The notes under the pieces: model-generated
The model's input: the letters and a program-made list of their open reading frames with translations, nothing else
Databases searched by the model: none
Told to the model about the DNA's origin: nothing
Part shown: in pieces, positions 29,096 through 39,105 of the stretch
Layout of the letters: each line of letters opens with the position of its first letter
Position numbering within the stretch: position 1 is the stretch's first letter
Source: Shewanella saliphila
Lineage (GTDB): Bacteria; Pseudomonadota; Gammaproteobacteria; Enterobacterales; Shewanellaceae
DNA: 64,000 nucleotides
Direction: 5' to 3'
Assembly: GCF_014648295.1 (NCBI RefSeq)
Contig: NZ_BMQV01000022.1
Coordinates: 1 to 64,000 of the forward strand
Position numbers and translations under genes: made by a program

Positions 29096-30034
29096 ATGAA
29101 ATTCGTGATTTTATTATTTAGCTTGTCGTTTTTTTTATCCGCTCCAGCTAATGCTGACGCCCCGTCTCCAAGTGTCAGCAAAGGCCAAATCGATACCATT
29201 CAGCCATTTAAGTCTACCTATGTAAAAGACCGTTTTTTAAGCGTTTGGTTACCACCTGGGTATAACAAACAAAGTCAGTATGACGTGCTTTACATGCACG
29301 ATGGCCGCATGTTGTTTGATGCCAATAGCACCTGGAACAAGCAAGAGTGGCGAGTAGATGAAGTCGCTGGCGAGCTGATTGAACAAGGAAAAATCCGCCC
29401 AATAATTGTGGTGGGTATTCCTAATGCGGTCGAAAATCGCCACAGTGAGTTTTTTCCACAGCAACCGTTTGAACGTTTCTCGCCATCAAAACAGCAAGCC
29501 TTATATAAAATCAAAAAGTACGCTGATCACCCGTTATTCGCTTCAAAAGTGTATTCAGACAACTACAGCCTTTTTATTGTCAACGAAGTCATCCCTTACA
29601 TTGAAGCCAACTACCCGGTGAATAAAGGGCAGCAACATCGTTATTTAGGTGGCTCAAGCATGGGCGGGCTAATCTCGTGGTACACCTTATTAAATTACCC
29701 TGACCAATTTGCTGGTGCGATTAATATGTCGACTCATTGGCCTGGGACCTTTAGTGCAGAAGATAAGGTTTTTCCTGTATTTCAACAATATATAGCGGCC
29801 AATTTGCATAAACTGACAAATCAAAAAGTCTATTTTGATTATGGTGATAGCACCCTGGATGCCATGTACCCAGAGTTACAAAAACAAATCGATAAGCTAT
29901 TTATTGAACAACAATACCCAAAAGATCAGTGGCGCAGCCTTTATTTTCCAGGAGCAGATCACACAGAGAACGCATGGGCTAAGCGCTTGCACGTACCGTT
30001 AATCTTTATGTTTGGAACGAATAAATCATCATAA
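29096..30034 (+). CDS. Secreted alpha/beta-hydrolase esterase (PF00756-type)
   Basis: 312 residues with a signal peptide (hydrophobic to about 15, cleavage ANA-DAP after 20). The catalytic serine is Ser188 in GGSSMGG; a likely acid is in FDYGDSTLD and the His in GADHTENAW near the C-terminus. The layout matches the esterase-D/Fes/antigen-85-like family. Candidate roles are siderophore-ester or carbohydrate-ester hydrolysis; none can be assigned. It stands alone, converging on the acyl-CoA synthetase gene. Confidence 0.85.
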   Translation: MKFVILLFSLSFFLSAPANADAPSPSVSKGQIDTIQPFKSTYVKDRFLSVWLPPGYNKQSQYDVLYMHDGRMLFDANSTWNKQEWRVDEVAGELIEQGKIRPIIVVGIPNAVENRHSEFFPQQPFERFSPSKQQALYKIKKYADHPLFASKVYSDNYSLFIVNEVIPYIEANYPVNKGQQHRYLGGSSMGGLISWYTLLNYPDQFAGAINMSTHWPGTFSAEDKVFPVFQQYIAANLHKLTNQKVYFDYGDSTLDAMYPELQKQIDKLFIEQQYPKDQWRSLYFPGADHTENAWAKRLHVPLIFMFGTNKSS

Positions 30035-30080
30035 AACGGTCCGATGGGTATCATCATTTATATAAAAGGCACTGCGAATG

Positions 30081-30110
30081 TTGCTTTGTGGGTATTGCCC
30101 CACAAAGCAA
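30081..30110. terminator. Perfect 12-bp hairpin between convergent genes
   Basis: TTGCTTTGTGGG, a six-base loop, then CCCACAAAGCAA. It lies between the stops of the esterase and the acyl-CoA synthetase. It has no U-run on either side, so it may be a Rho-assisted or mRNA-stabilising structure rather than a simple intrinsic terminator. Confidence 0.5.
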
Positions 30111-30188
30111 AACGTTCAGCCCAATTACGACTTCATTTCCACTAAAAGCTCACTCAACAACGACTCAGTTTTATTCCTAAAATAACGC

Positions 30189-31898
30189 TTAATTTATCGC
30201 CTGATAGAGTTCTTGGTACATCAACTCGCGCATTTTAAATTTTTGAATTTTCCCCGTTACTGTCATTGGGTATTGATCGACAAATTTGATGTAGCGCGGC
30301 ACTTTAAAATAAGCGAATTTTTCGGTTAAAAAGTGGCGAATATCGTCTTCGGTAATCGCTGCATTGGCGCGAACTTTAATCCAGGCACAGACTTCCTCAC
30401 CATATTTGTCACTTTGCACGCCAAATACTGCGGCATCTTGTACATCTTTGTGAGTGTAAAGTTTTTCTTCAATCTCCCTTGGGTAAATATTCTCACCGCC
30501 GCGAATGATCATGTCTTTAATACGACCCACAATTTGTACATAACCCAGCTCATCCATTTGGCCGATATCACCAGAATGTAACCAACCGGCACTGTCAATG
30601 GTGGCCGCCGTTTTCACCGGGTCATTCCAATACCCTTGCATAACACAGTAACCGCGACTGCAAACCTCACCCGGTTGGCCAATCGGCAATACCTCACCAA
30701 ACTCATTTATAATTTTAACCTCGGTATGCGGTAATGCACGGCCAACGGTAAGCACTTGTTTTTCTATGGGTGAGTCAATTTCGGTAATGTGATTCAGTGG
30801 GCTGCATTCAGTTTGGCCATAACCAATTAACACTTCCTTCATGTACATCAAATCTTGTACGCGGCGCATCACTTCTTCAGGACACGTCGCCCCAGCCATA
30901 ATGCCAGTGCGCAATGAACTGAGATCAAATGAACTAAATTGCGGATGCTCTAACAAGGCAATAAACATGGTTGGTACGCCATGTAATGCGGTGCAGCGCT
31001 CTTTGGCAACCACGTGCAACGTTGTTATTGGGTCAAATGATTCACCGGGATATATCGCTGCCGTGGCATGAATCACACTCGCTAAACTACCTAGCACCAT
31101 GCCAAAGCAATGATACAAAGGCACTGGAATGCATAATTTATCTGTTTGGCTCAACCCCATCGCATCAGCCACTAAATACGCATTATTTAAGATATTATGA
31201 TGCGATAGCGTCGCACCTTTAGGGCTGCCCGTGGTACCCGAAGTAAATTGAATATTAATTGCATCATTGGGTGTTAACGACTCTGCGATGCATGCCAATG
31301 TGTGTTTATCTTCTGCGCTAACACTTTGCAATAAATCATTAAAATTAAGCATGCCCGGCGACGTTTCGCTGCCCATTCGAATAACATAATCGAGTTCAGG
31401 TAACGCTGTAGACTGGAGTTCACCTATCTTGCTACAGGCGAGTTCAGGTAGGAGTTCATTTAACATCTGCAGGTAATCACTAGACTTAAATTTATCAGCA
31501 CAGATCACCGCACGACAACCTACATTACCTAATGCATATGCTAACTCTTCGGGTCGATAAGCCGGGTTAATACACACCATAATCGCGCCAATTTTTGCGG
31601 TGGCAAACTGCGTTAAACACCACTCAATATTATTAGGTGACCATATCCCAACTCTATCTCCGGGTTCAATGCCCAACTTAATCAATCCCGTCGCTAACGC
31701 ATCAATTTGTTCACAATATTGGCGATAGGTCCAACGGATGTTTTGATGGTGCACTACTACCGCTAAATTTTCAGGATACTCGCTCGCAATGTCAGTTAAA
31801 TACTGCCCAATGGTTTTAGAGATAAGCGGCGTGGAATAATTACCATGGTATTCACTTAACGTGAGTGGGAATTGTGTTTGATGATGTTTGATGGTCAT
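30189..31898 (-). CDS. AMP-dependent acyl-CoA synthetase
   Basis: 569 residues, an ANL-superfamily adenylating enzyme that activates a carboxylic acid via an acyl-adenylate. The P-loop reads FTSGTTGSPKGATLSH (near residue 215), followed by the second motif GYGQTECSP, then SGDIGQMDELGYVQIVGRIKDMIIRGGENIYP and the C-terminal catalytic lysine region TGKIQKFKM. Medium or long chain fatty acids are the usual substrates of this group; the exact one is unknown. It is a single gene and not next to beta-oxidation genes. Confidence 0.9.
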   Translation of the reverse strand: MTIKHHQTQFPLTLSEYHGNYSTPLISKTIGQYLTDIASEYPENLAVVVHHQNIRWTYRQYCEQIDALATGLIKLGIEPGDRVGIWSPNNIEWCLTQFATAKIGAIMVCINPAYRPEELAYALGNVGCRAVICADKFKSSDYLQMLNELLPELACSKIGELQSTALPELDYVIRMGSETSPGMLNFNDLLQSVSAEDKHTLACIAESLTPNDAINIQFTSGTTGSPKGATLSHHNILNNAYLVADAMGLSQTDKLCIPVPLYHCFGMVLGSLASVIHATAAIYPGESFDPITTLHVVAKERCTALHGVPTMFIALLEHPQFSSFDLSSLRTGIMAGATCPEEVMRRVQDLMYMKEVLIGYGQTECSPLNHITEIDSPIEKQVLTVGRALPHTEVKIINEFGEVLPIGQPGEVCSRGYCVMQGYWNDPVKTAATIDSAGWLHSGDIGQMDELGYVQIVGRIKDMIIRGGENIYPREIEEKLYTHKDVQDAAVFGVQSDKYGEEVCAWIKVRANAAITEDDIRHFLTEKFAYFKVPRYIKFVDQYPMTVTGKIQKFKMRELMYQELYQAIN

Positions 31899-32221
31899 TT
31901 AAGCCTCCTTGCGTGCCATTGTATTAGGACAAACTACCTAAAGAACGACATCAGTCACAAGCAAAATAACCCTTCATTAGACTAAAGAGGCATGGAGAAT
32001 ATTCTTTCCAATTAACATAACAATCGAGTCGTAACCCAAGACAAATGTTAACAATGCAAGGGGTAACGAGCAAAACCCTACATAATAACGTAAAGATTAT
32101 AAGTAAATATTGATTTGACGCATACTTTAATTAAAAATCAACCAAATGACTGGTGTTTTTACTTTTGGCGCCGATACACACTTTATCAATCACTTTAATA
32201 GCGGCTCTCATCAACAACATT
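31899..32221. other. Intergenic region between the acyl-CoA synthetase and the MHYT kinase
   Basis: About 320 bases between divergent genes; it must hold both promoters. The rightmost 69 bases (from the GTG at 32153) are in frame with the kinase and could be its start. No RNA gene or strong hairpin seen. Confidence 0.4.
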
Positions 32222-35200
32222 ATGCCTGAAACACTAACGACATTATTTTCTGTTACAGATGAAAGTCTACTCATTGTTGGTAATTTTCAACCTCTTGTTG
32301 TATTCATCTCAATAGCTATTGCGGTGTTTGCCTCCTATATGGCAATGCAAGTGGCCTCACAAGCGACCGTGACAGTCAACGTCGTTAAACGCCATTTATT
32401 GCTCTCTTGTGGCAGCATCGCGTTGGGCGGTGGTGTTTGGTCAATGCACTTTATTGGTATGTTGGCATTTAGCCTATGTACACCAGTGAGTTATAACGTC
32501 GGGATCACAGCATTATCATTTATCCCTAGCATTGCTGCATCTTGGGTTGCGCTCAATGTCATCGCGATACACAAGCCAAGAGTCAGTCACTTTATTGTGG
32601 GAGGGGTTTTAGTCGGCGCTGGCATTGGCACTATGCATTATGTGGGCATGTCAGCAATGGAAATGGCGCCACTGTTACGTTATGACCTGCTTTATTTTGG
32701 CTTATCGATTGTCGTTGCCATTGTGCTGGCCATCTTTGCTTTGTGGGTCCGTTTTAGCCTAAATCATTTAGGCAGTTTGCGTTTAACAGAGTTACATAAA
32801 AATATCATCGCAGCATGGGTCATGGGCTGTGCAATTTCAGCGATGCATTATATCGGTATGGCAGCGGCGCGTTTTGTAAGGCCACCTGGGTTTGAGTTTT
32901 CAGAACAAACCACAATGGTGTCACTCTACTTAGGCATTGCGGTTGCTACGATTACCATGGTGATCATTCTCTTTGTACTCACCGTTAACATGTTAATTAA
33001 GTACCAAGCCTCTTTGCACGCTGCAAAACTCAGTGAAGCACGTTATCGCGCCACCATTAGCACCGCCATTGACGGCATAATAACCTTTAACGACAAAGGG
33101 CAAATAGAAAGCGGCAACCAAGCTGTAGAACATCTATTAGGTTGGCGCCTCGATGATATTTGTCACCAAAATATACGCCAGTTTATCCCTGCAACTTTTA
33201 TCGACGACTTTAATTCCTATCTGCGCAGTTATTCAGATGACACATTAAGCAATCAAATAAGTGATGGCCGCGATGTTGAAGCCATACACGTTAACGGACA
33301 TACCATTCCTGTTAGAGTGTCTATTGGCCATGCCTGCATTGAAGGCAAAAGTCTGTTTGTAATGTACATCAGTGATTTGCGTCATCGTATTGAAATGCAG
33401 CGAGCGCTGATAAAAAGCGAAGCACAATTTAGGTCATTAATAGCCAACATTCCAGGTATTGCTTATCGTTGTTTAAATACCAAAAACTGGCCCATGGTCT
33501 TTATCAGTGATGCCGTTGAAAGCATTACTGGCTACCCTGCAAGTGACTATCTCGGAGAACAACCCAAACGTAGTTTTTATGAACATGTTCATCCAGATGA
33601 TGTGGAGCAAATTACTCATCAAGTCACTTCAAATAAAGTGTTTATTCTTGAATTTCGTATTTTTAACGCCAATGGCGATATTCGTTGGCTGATGGGCTAT
33701 GGTACCCATGTTGATGATATAAGTGTTGATGATATAGACAGTAATAGTCATTGGCTCGACGGCTTTATTATGGACATTACCCAGCGCAAAGAATTGGAGC
33801 AATCGCTGATGATTGCTAAAGATAAAGCGGAACAAGCTGCATCGTCGCGCGCCGCGTTTTTAGCTAACATGAGCCATGAAATTAGAACACCAATGAATGC
33901 CATTATTGGCTTTAGTGACATTTTACTCGACGACAAATTACCTGCTGCACAACACAAACATCTGCATACCATTAATCAGTCTGCCAAATCATTATTGCAC
34001 TTGCTTAATGATGTTCTCGACAGCGCCAAACTCGACAAAGGTAAATTTGAATTAGAACTGCGTGATTTCTCTGTTATTGAAGAAGTCGACTCTGTGGTAT
34101 CAACCTTGTGGCTACAAGCAAGCAGCAAAGGACTGTATTTAGATGTGAATGTGACTCCCGATGTAGCCCAGTCTTATCACGGCGCCCCCGATAGGATCCG
34201 TCAAGTCCTCACCAACCTTATCGGTAATGCCATTAAGTTTACCCAAGAGGGTGGCGTGAACATTAATGTCAGCGTGAAACCTAAAAGTGGTTGCATTGAA
34301 TTTGCCATAAACGATACCGGCATTGGTATGACACAAGCACAATTAGCCTTGGTATTTGATGCATTTGCTCAGGCAGATGCCAGTATGAATCGCCGTTTTG
34401 GTGGAACCGGTTTAGGCACAACCATTAGCCAACAATTAGTTGAGTTAATGGGTGGAAAAATCACCGCCAACAGTACTTATGGCAAAGGCAGTTGCTTTAA
34501 ATTTGCCTTACCATTAGCTGCGCCTAAACAAATACAGCCTGTAACTGAACAACTATCGAGTTATGCCATTAATCCATTAACCGTATTAGTGGTAGATGAC
34601 ATTCAGCAAAATATTGATTTATTGACTATTGTAATGAAGCGCCAAGGTCATACAGTGATAACCGCACGCGACGGCAAACAAGCCCTACTGCGCATGCAGA
34701 GCGATAACATCGATATCGTATTGATGGACGTGCAAATGCCCATTATGGATGGATTAACCGCATCTCGCCTGCGCCGCGAGCAAGAAGCAACCCAACAATT
34801 AACCCACATGCCCATCATTGCGTTAACGGCCAGCGTGCTACCTGAAGATAGAATCGCGGCTATGGATGCCGGCATGGACGGATTTGCCAATAAACCCATT
34901 GATATTGCATTGTTAAATCATGAAATAGCGCAAGTATTAAAACTTGATATCAATATAAACACGCCTGAAACAACGCAAAACACCACAGAAAAACCACAAG
35001 TGGTTAACGACAAAAAAGGCATGAACCTGTGGGGCGACAAAGCCACATTAATCAAAGAGATTAACGGCTTTATCCTCAAGCAACAGCATTGCATTGCCGC
35101 GCTAACACAGCTAATTATTGAAGATAACTGGTCAGCAATACAAGCACAACTGCATGGATTAAAAGGGTTAGCCGGTAATTTAGCTCTGCCGCAATTAACC

Positions 35201-35578
35201 CGCTTACTCACCGATGCTGAGCGGCTAGCAATGACAAAGTCAGCTCAAGATTTACTGGCCACATTGCCCAATATTGAACACGCCTTTAGCAAGGTAAGTG
35301 ACTATATTAAACAACAACCAATAGCGTCTAAAAGCGTCGAAAACACGCAACAAGAAACCTGTATCAACCCTGTTACGTTGAAACAGATTATTAATCGAAT
35401 ACGCCTTGCAGCCAAAGATAACGAATACAATGAGGCCGATCTTAACTCGTTGATGACAAGCATACCTTCAGTGTATCGCCTTAAATGTATATCAATTCAA
35501 CATGCCTTAGACGATTTTGAATTTGAACAAGCGTTAATTGAGCTCGATAATCTCGACGCACACATTAATGCACAATAA
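32222..35578 (+). CDS. MHYT-PAS-PAS hybrid sensor histidine kinase with receiver and HPt domains
   Basis: 1118 residues from the ATG at 32222, chosen because MHYT proteins start just before the first helix; a GTG at 32153 would add 23 hydrophobic residues. The N-terminal MHYT membrane sensor carries three copper- or gas-related motifs (MHFIGM, MHYVGM, MHYIGM). Two PAS domains follow (about 270-395 and 400-530), then the kinase core (phospho-His about 551 in NMSHEIRTPMN), an ATPase domain, a receiver (phospho-Asp about 836 in LMDVQMPIMDG) and a C-terminal HPt (His about 978 in LHGLKGLAGN). The next gene, 12 bases on, is an HD-GYP regulator, its likely output. Confidence 0.9.
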   Translation: MPETLTTLFSVTDESLLIVGNFQPLVVFISIAIAVFASYMAMQVASQATVTVNVVKRHLLLSCGSIALGGGVWSMHFIGMLAFSLCTPVSYNVGITALSFIPSIAASWVALNVIAIHKPRVSHFIVGGVLVGAGIGTMHYVGMSAMEMAPLLRYDLLYFGLSIVVAIVLAIFALWVRFSLNHLGSLRLTELHKNIIAAWVMGCAISAMHYIGMAAARFVRPPGFEFSEQTTMVSLYLGIAVATITMVIILFVLTVNMLIKYQASLHAAKLSEARYRATISTAIDGIITFNDKGQIESGNQAVEHLLGWRLDDICHQNIRQFIPATFIDDFNSYLRSYSDDTLSNQISDGRDVEAIHVNGHTIPVRVSIGHACIEGKSLFVMYISDLRHRIEMQRALIKSEAQFRSLIANIPGIAYRCLNTKNWPMVFISDAVESITGYPASDYLGEQPKRSFYEHVHPDDVEQITHQVTSNKVFILEFRIFNANGDIRWLMGYGTHVDDISVDDIDSNSHWLDGFIMDITQRKELEQSLMIAKDKAEQAASSRAAFLANMSHEIRTPMNAIIGFSDILLDDKLPAAQHKHLHTINQSAKSLLHLLNDVLDSAKLDKGKFELELRDFSVIEEVDSVVSTLWLQASSKGLYLDVNVTPDVAQSYHGAPDRIRQVLTNLIGNAIKFTQEGGVNINVSVKPKSGCIEFAINDTGIGMTQAQLALVFDAFAQADASMNRRFGGTGLGTTISQQLVELMGGKITANSTYGKGSCFKFALPLAAPKQIQPVTEQLSSYAINPLTVLVVDDIQQNIDLLTIVMKRQGHTVITARDGKQALLRMQSDNIDIVLMDVQMPIMDGLTASRLRREQEATQQLTHMPIIALTASVLPEDRIAAMDAGMDGFANKPIDIALLNHEIAQVLKLDININTPETTQNTTEKPQVVNDKKGMNLWGDKATLIKEINGFILKQQHCIAALTQLIIEDNWSAIQAQLHGLKGLAGNLALPQLTRLLTDAERLAMTKSAQDLLATLPNIEHAFSKVSDYIKQQPIASKSVENTQQETCINPVTLKQIINRIRLAAKDNEYNEADLNSLMTSIPSVYRLKCISIQHALDDFEFEQALIELDNLDAHINAQ

Positions 35579-35590
35579 AGAATTAAGCAG

Positions 35591-36586
35591 ATGATATTTA
35601 ACCGACAAGATAGTAAACAAACCATCCTGATTGTGGATGACGAGCCAGCAAACCTTAGAGTATTAAAAAAAATGCTCGAGGATCAATACCGCCTCATTTT
35701 TGCTAAAAGTGGTGAAGAAGCATTGCGCCTAGTACAACGTGAACTGCCAAACCTGATTTTGCTTGATGTTATGATGCCAGGCATGACAGGGTTTGAAGTA
35801 TGCGAACAGCTCAAAGCGGACATGCTTAGCAAAGCTGTACCGGTTATTTTTGTCACCGCGCTTAATGACGAAGTTGATGAAACCAAAGGATTTGAAGTCG
35901 GCGCCGTTGACTACATCACCAAGCCAGTATCACCAGCAATCGTTAAAGCACGAGTACGTACTCACCTTTCACTGGTGCAGGCAGACGATTTACGCCGTAC
36001 CCGTTTACAGGTTATTCAACGTTTAGGCCGCGCATCAGAATATAAAGACAATGAAACAGGCATGCACATTATGCGCATGAGCCACTATTCAAAAATCATT
36101 GCCCTCGCCTACGGTTTATCTGATTTTGCCGCCGACAATTTACTCCACGCCGCGCCTATGCACGACATAGGTAAAATCGGTATTCCAGACAGCATTATGC
36201 TTAAGCCGGGAAAACTCACCGACGAAGAATTTACCATCATGAAGACTCACCCAGAAATTGGTGCTGAAATTCTCGGTGATTCTGACTCAGACTTAATCGC
36301 ATTGGCCAAAGTGGTGTCCTTAACTCACCACGAAAAGTTCGATGGCAGTGGTTACCCTAACGGCTTAAAAGGCAAAAACATCCCGATTGAGGGGCGCATT
36401 GTGGCCATTGCTGACGTATTTGACGCGCTTACTAGTAAACGGCCTTACAAAGAAGCCTGGACAGTAGAACAAGCGATGGACTTTATCGAAAGCCAAAGCG
36501 GTATTCACTTTGACCCCGATTTAGTCGTCTTATTACAGCAATGTTTACCCAGTATCTTGTACATTAAACAGCGCTGGCAAGACTAA
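35591..36586 (+). CDS. RpfG-like response regulator with HD-GYP c-di-GMP phosphodiesterase domain
   Basis: 331 residues. The receiver domain (1-125) has Asp59 (ILLDVMMPG), the acidic VDDE pocket and ITKPVS. The HD-GYP domain (about 150-330) has the full set: MHIMRMSHYS, MHDIGKIGIPD and HHEKFDGSGYPNGLKG. Unlike the upstream HD-GYP-like protein at 22524, the GYP motif is canonical here. It follows the hybrid kinase by 12 bases, so the HPt of that kinase is its likely phosphodonor, giving a phosphorelay that ends in c-di-GMP breakdown. Confidence 0.92.
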   Translation: MIFNRQDSKQTILIVDDEPANLRVLKKMLEDQYRLIFAKSGEEALRLVQRELPNLILLDVMMPGMTGFEVCEQLKADMLSKAVPVIFVTALNDEVDETKGFEVGAVDYITKPVSPAIVKARVRTHLSLVQADDLRRTRLQVIQRLGRASEYKDNETGMHIMRMSHYSKIIALAYGLSDFAADNLLHAAPMHDIGKIGIPDSIMLKPGKLTDEEFTIMKTHPEIGAEILGDSDSDLIALAKVVSLTHHEKFDGSGYPNGLKGKNIPIEGRIVAIADVFDALTSKRPYKEAWTVEQAMDFIESQSGIHFDPDLVVLLQQCLPSILYIKQRWQD

Positions 36587-36824
36587 GTCATTAACAAAAA
36601 ATGCACTCGCAAACTTTTAAATAGCTCAATTTATGCCAACTAAACCCGCAACACTGGTTTATAGCGTGTTTATCCATAGGGTTTTATGGCACCGGCTAAC
36701 ACCCCGACAGCCACACTCAATCGCAGTGCCATTGCCATTTTACTCGCGGCAGAGATTGCCCCACAAAATAAACGTCTAGCAATATGTATCAAGCTTGTTC
36801 ATGGGCTTAACCGATTGCCGCTAT

Positions 36825-38438
36825 TTATGCTTTGCTTAGCATTATGGAATCCACTGGTTTCTCTGGATTGGGTAAGGCCCATATGCTATTTCTTTCACCT
36901 TGGAATGCTCTTTTTCTGGTTTTAAGAAAACCATAAAAGAATACCGCAGAAAAAAACAATGCTATCCCCTCAATAACGAAACTTGAAAAGATTAGAGGTT
37001 GCAGCAACCCAATACTCGGAAACAACAAAGCAATAACGGAAGTTAGCGGGATCAATAAACAACTCACAAATAATATCAACTGTAAATCAATCGCACTTTT
37101 AGCCGCCCCACGAATAAAACTGTATAGCAGAGCACTTAAAAAGCAAACGTAATAACACCAAAGGTAATGAGTATTAACCTCTGAACCAAACAGATATAAC
37201 CATTTACTGACTAATAAAGTAACCACAACGGCCATCATTGAACCTAAGCAGGTTCCAACCGTAAGTGACGCCATAATACGGCTAGATTGACTTTGTTGAG
37301 GTTGCTTTTTACGACGTTTTTCCAACCAAAGTAAGTTACCACTATAAAATATAAAGGCGCCTAGTAACCCTAAAATGAAATATACCCACCGCCCAACGTC
37401 CCCAGCGAAGCCGCCAAAGTGTAATGAGAAAAATCCAGATACGATGGGTGTGTATACCTCTTCATCGCTCAATGGGATACTGCTGTAATTAACGTTTAGA
37501 GTATAAGGATTCATGTAAATGAAATCCCCCGAACTCACTCTCATCATTTCCTGTTGATTAATAATAGTGATACCGACACTAGGATTTGCTGATGATAAAC
37601 GTGAAAAAGCCATTGATTCAATTTTATACCCTTCTGCAATATCATCAATTTTATTAAGGTAAGTCGAAATAGGCGGGAGCTGTTCAACAGTATATTCAAT
37701 AGTGGGCTTATCTCTTATTTCAAACATAGGTTCATCGCCATAAACAAGACTTAAACCATCATAGAAAAAATCATGAAAAGCGAATACGATAACCGTCCAA
37801 GCGATAATCAAATGAAATGGTAAACTAATAATGCCCACTAAATTATGACTATCAAGCCACAGTCGATTGCTGCCTTTATTTGGCCTTAATGCAAAAAAAC
37901 TTTTTACTAAGGTCGGCAGTAAAATCACCACACCAGAAACTAATGCTAGAAAATATAACACGGATGCGACGCCTAAAATTAACACACCAACATCTTCATG
38001 CCCTGCTTTACCGGGTATGCCAGCGGTTCGATGCAGCATATCAATTAACTCACCCAACTCATTTGTTGGATTAACTTGAGTGATTAATTGACCATCCTCG
38101 GATAGCGTTGCATGTTGCATCACATTATTAAGAGCCAACTCTCGTCCACCACCGCGTTCAAACCAAGTTAATGGTGACAAGTGCTCATTAAAATTAACGG
38201 TAAAGTCTTGTTCTGCTTTAGCAAATGTTGATGAGGCTTGTTGTATCAGTTTGTCGAACTTCTCAATAGGGATCTGTGGTAACTGGTGGCTCGCGGGCGT
38301 AGCCCAGTGAGTGATCTCATGTTTAAACATGGTTAGCGAGCCAGCATAAAATCCAATAAATAGCACTAAGCCCGCAATGATGCCGGTCCAAGTATGAATC
38401 GACTGATAGGTACGTAAAATATCTCCACGAACTCTCAT
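36825..38438 (-). CDS. PepSY-associated transmembrane iron-uptake protein
   Basis: 537 residues. The PepSY/TM domain shows the first helix near 10-35 (HTWTGIIAGLVLFIGFYAGSL), a periplasmic part, a central pair of helices and five or six C-terminal helices. Family members lie beside siderophore receptors and several have been proposed to release iron from siderophores in the inner membrane by reduction. I start at the ATG at 38438, which overlaps the previous stop (ATGA) and has AAGGTGG upstream; an in-frame GTG at 38447 would be three codons longer. It is the last gene of the TonB receptor operon. Confidence 0.88.
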   Translation of the reverse strand: MRVRGDILRTYQSIHTWTGIIAGLVLFIGFYAGSLTMFKHEITHWATPASHQLPQIPIEKFDKLIQQASSTFAKAEQDFTVNFNEHLSPLTWFERGGGRELALNNVMQHATLSEDGQLITQVNPTNELGELIDMLHRTAGIPGKAGHEDVGVLILGVASVLYFLALVSGVVILLPTLVKSFFALRPNKGSNRLWLDSHNLVGIISLPFHLIIAWTVIVFAFHDFFYDGLSLVYGDEPMFEIRDKPTIEYTVEQLPPISTYLNKIDDIAEGYKIESMAFSRLSSANPSVGITIINQQEMMRVSSGDFIYMNPYTLNVNYSSIPLSDEEVYTPIVSGFFSLHFGGFAGDVGRWVYFILGLLGAFIFYSGNLLWLEKRRKKQPQQSQSSRIMASLTVGTCLGSMMAVVVTLLVSKWLYLFGSEVNTHYLWCYYVCFLSALLYSFIRGAAKSAIDLQLILFVSCLLIPLTSVIALLFPSIGLLQPLIFSSFVIEGIALFFSAVFFYGFLKTRKRAFQGERNSIWALPNPEKPVDSIMLSKA

Positions 38439-38734
38439 GACAACCACCTTAAGATGAAAAAAATACCATAAACAATGGCATTTAAAGAGAGTAAATAAAC
38501 CACCGCATTAACACCTGTTTTAAATAAATAACTCAATGATAAAACCAAGATCCAAATAGGACAGATCATCCACATGTTAAATTGAACTTTTACTGGCGCA
38601 TCAATTCCGCCATAACCATACCAAGCAAAAATGCCGACAATGCCATAAGCCAACATTAAACCGAAGAGAAGTCCCGCGAGCGTTTTACTCCACCAATGCG
38701 GCTGAATCTTTTCATTAGCTGATAACCTGACCAT
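38435..38734 (-). CDS. DUF3649-type small membrane protein
   Basis: 99 residues with three hydrophobic segments and an early basic/aromatic stretch, HWWSKTLAG. Small proteins of this kind are recurrent partners of siderophore receptors and PepSY proteins. The exact function is unknown. It shares its stop with the next gene (ATGA overlap) and starts at the base where DUF3325 ends, so all three are translationally coupled. Confidence 0.75.
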   Translation of the reverse strand: MVRLSANEKIQPHWWSKTLAGLLFGLMLAYGIVGIFAWYGYGGIDAPVKVQFNMWMICPIWILVLSLSYLFKTGVNAVVYLLSLNAIVYGIFFILRWLS

Positions 38735-39003
38735 TATTGATTACCTTTAACATAAAATAAGTGATTAAGGCTTAATAGAGGGATAACCGTAAGGGCGATA
38801 ATGATTGTCAATATCCAAATAAAAATCGCGGCACTGACCACAAACAAAGAAAGCCATAAAAATAAGGATATGCTCCAACAAAAAAGAGTTATCCACCTCC
38901 AATATTTAACCAATGGCTTAGTCATTAAGTTCTGATTTTTGTTGGTGAGATAAAGAACTGCCGCACCTGTAAATGTCAACAGTAATGATAAAAATGTAAA
39001 CAT
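38734..39003 (-). CDS. DUF3325-type small membrane protein
   Basis: 89 residues, about three membrane helices (5-20, 36-55 and 57-78), no catalytic motif. DUF3325 proteins recur downstream of TonB-dependent siderophore receptors; their role is not established. Expression is probably set by read-through past the hairpin at 39043-39071 from the receptor gene. Confidence 0.75.
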   Translation of the reverse strand: MFTFLSLLLTFTGAAVLYLTNKNQNLMTKPLVKYWRWITLFCWSISLFLWLSLFVVSAAIFIWILTIIIALTVIPLLSLNHLFYVKGNQ

Positions 39004-39042
39004 CGATATAAACCTTTAAATAAATAACAAACCATGAATATC

Positions 39043-39071
39043 TGCCGCGAATAAATGATTTATTCGCGGCA
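39043..39071. terminator. Perfect 14-bp hairpin between receptor and DUF3325 gene
   Basis: TGCCGCGAATAAAT, one base, ATTTATTCGCGGCA. It sits between the receptor stop and the DUF3325 start. On the minus strand no U-run follows. It could cut expression of the downstream genes, or protect the receptor mRNA 3' end, as in other receptor operons. Confidence 0.6.
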
Positions 39072-39105
39072 AATTAATCGTTGGATAATGTGTGTTAAAC
39101 GATAT

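Noticed and set aside
36686-36925. 79-residue open frame on the plus strand
   Set aside because: It overlaps the C-terminal coding region of the PepSY gene on the other strand, has no ribosome site and an irregular composition; most likely a chance frame.
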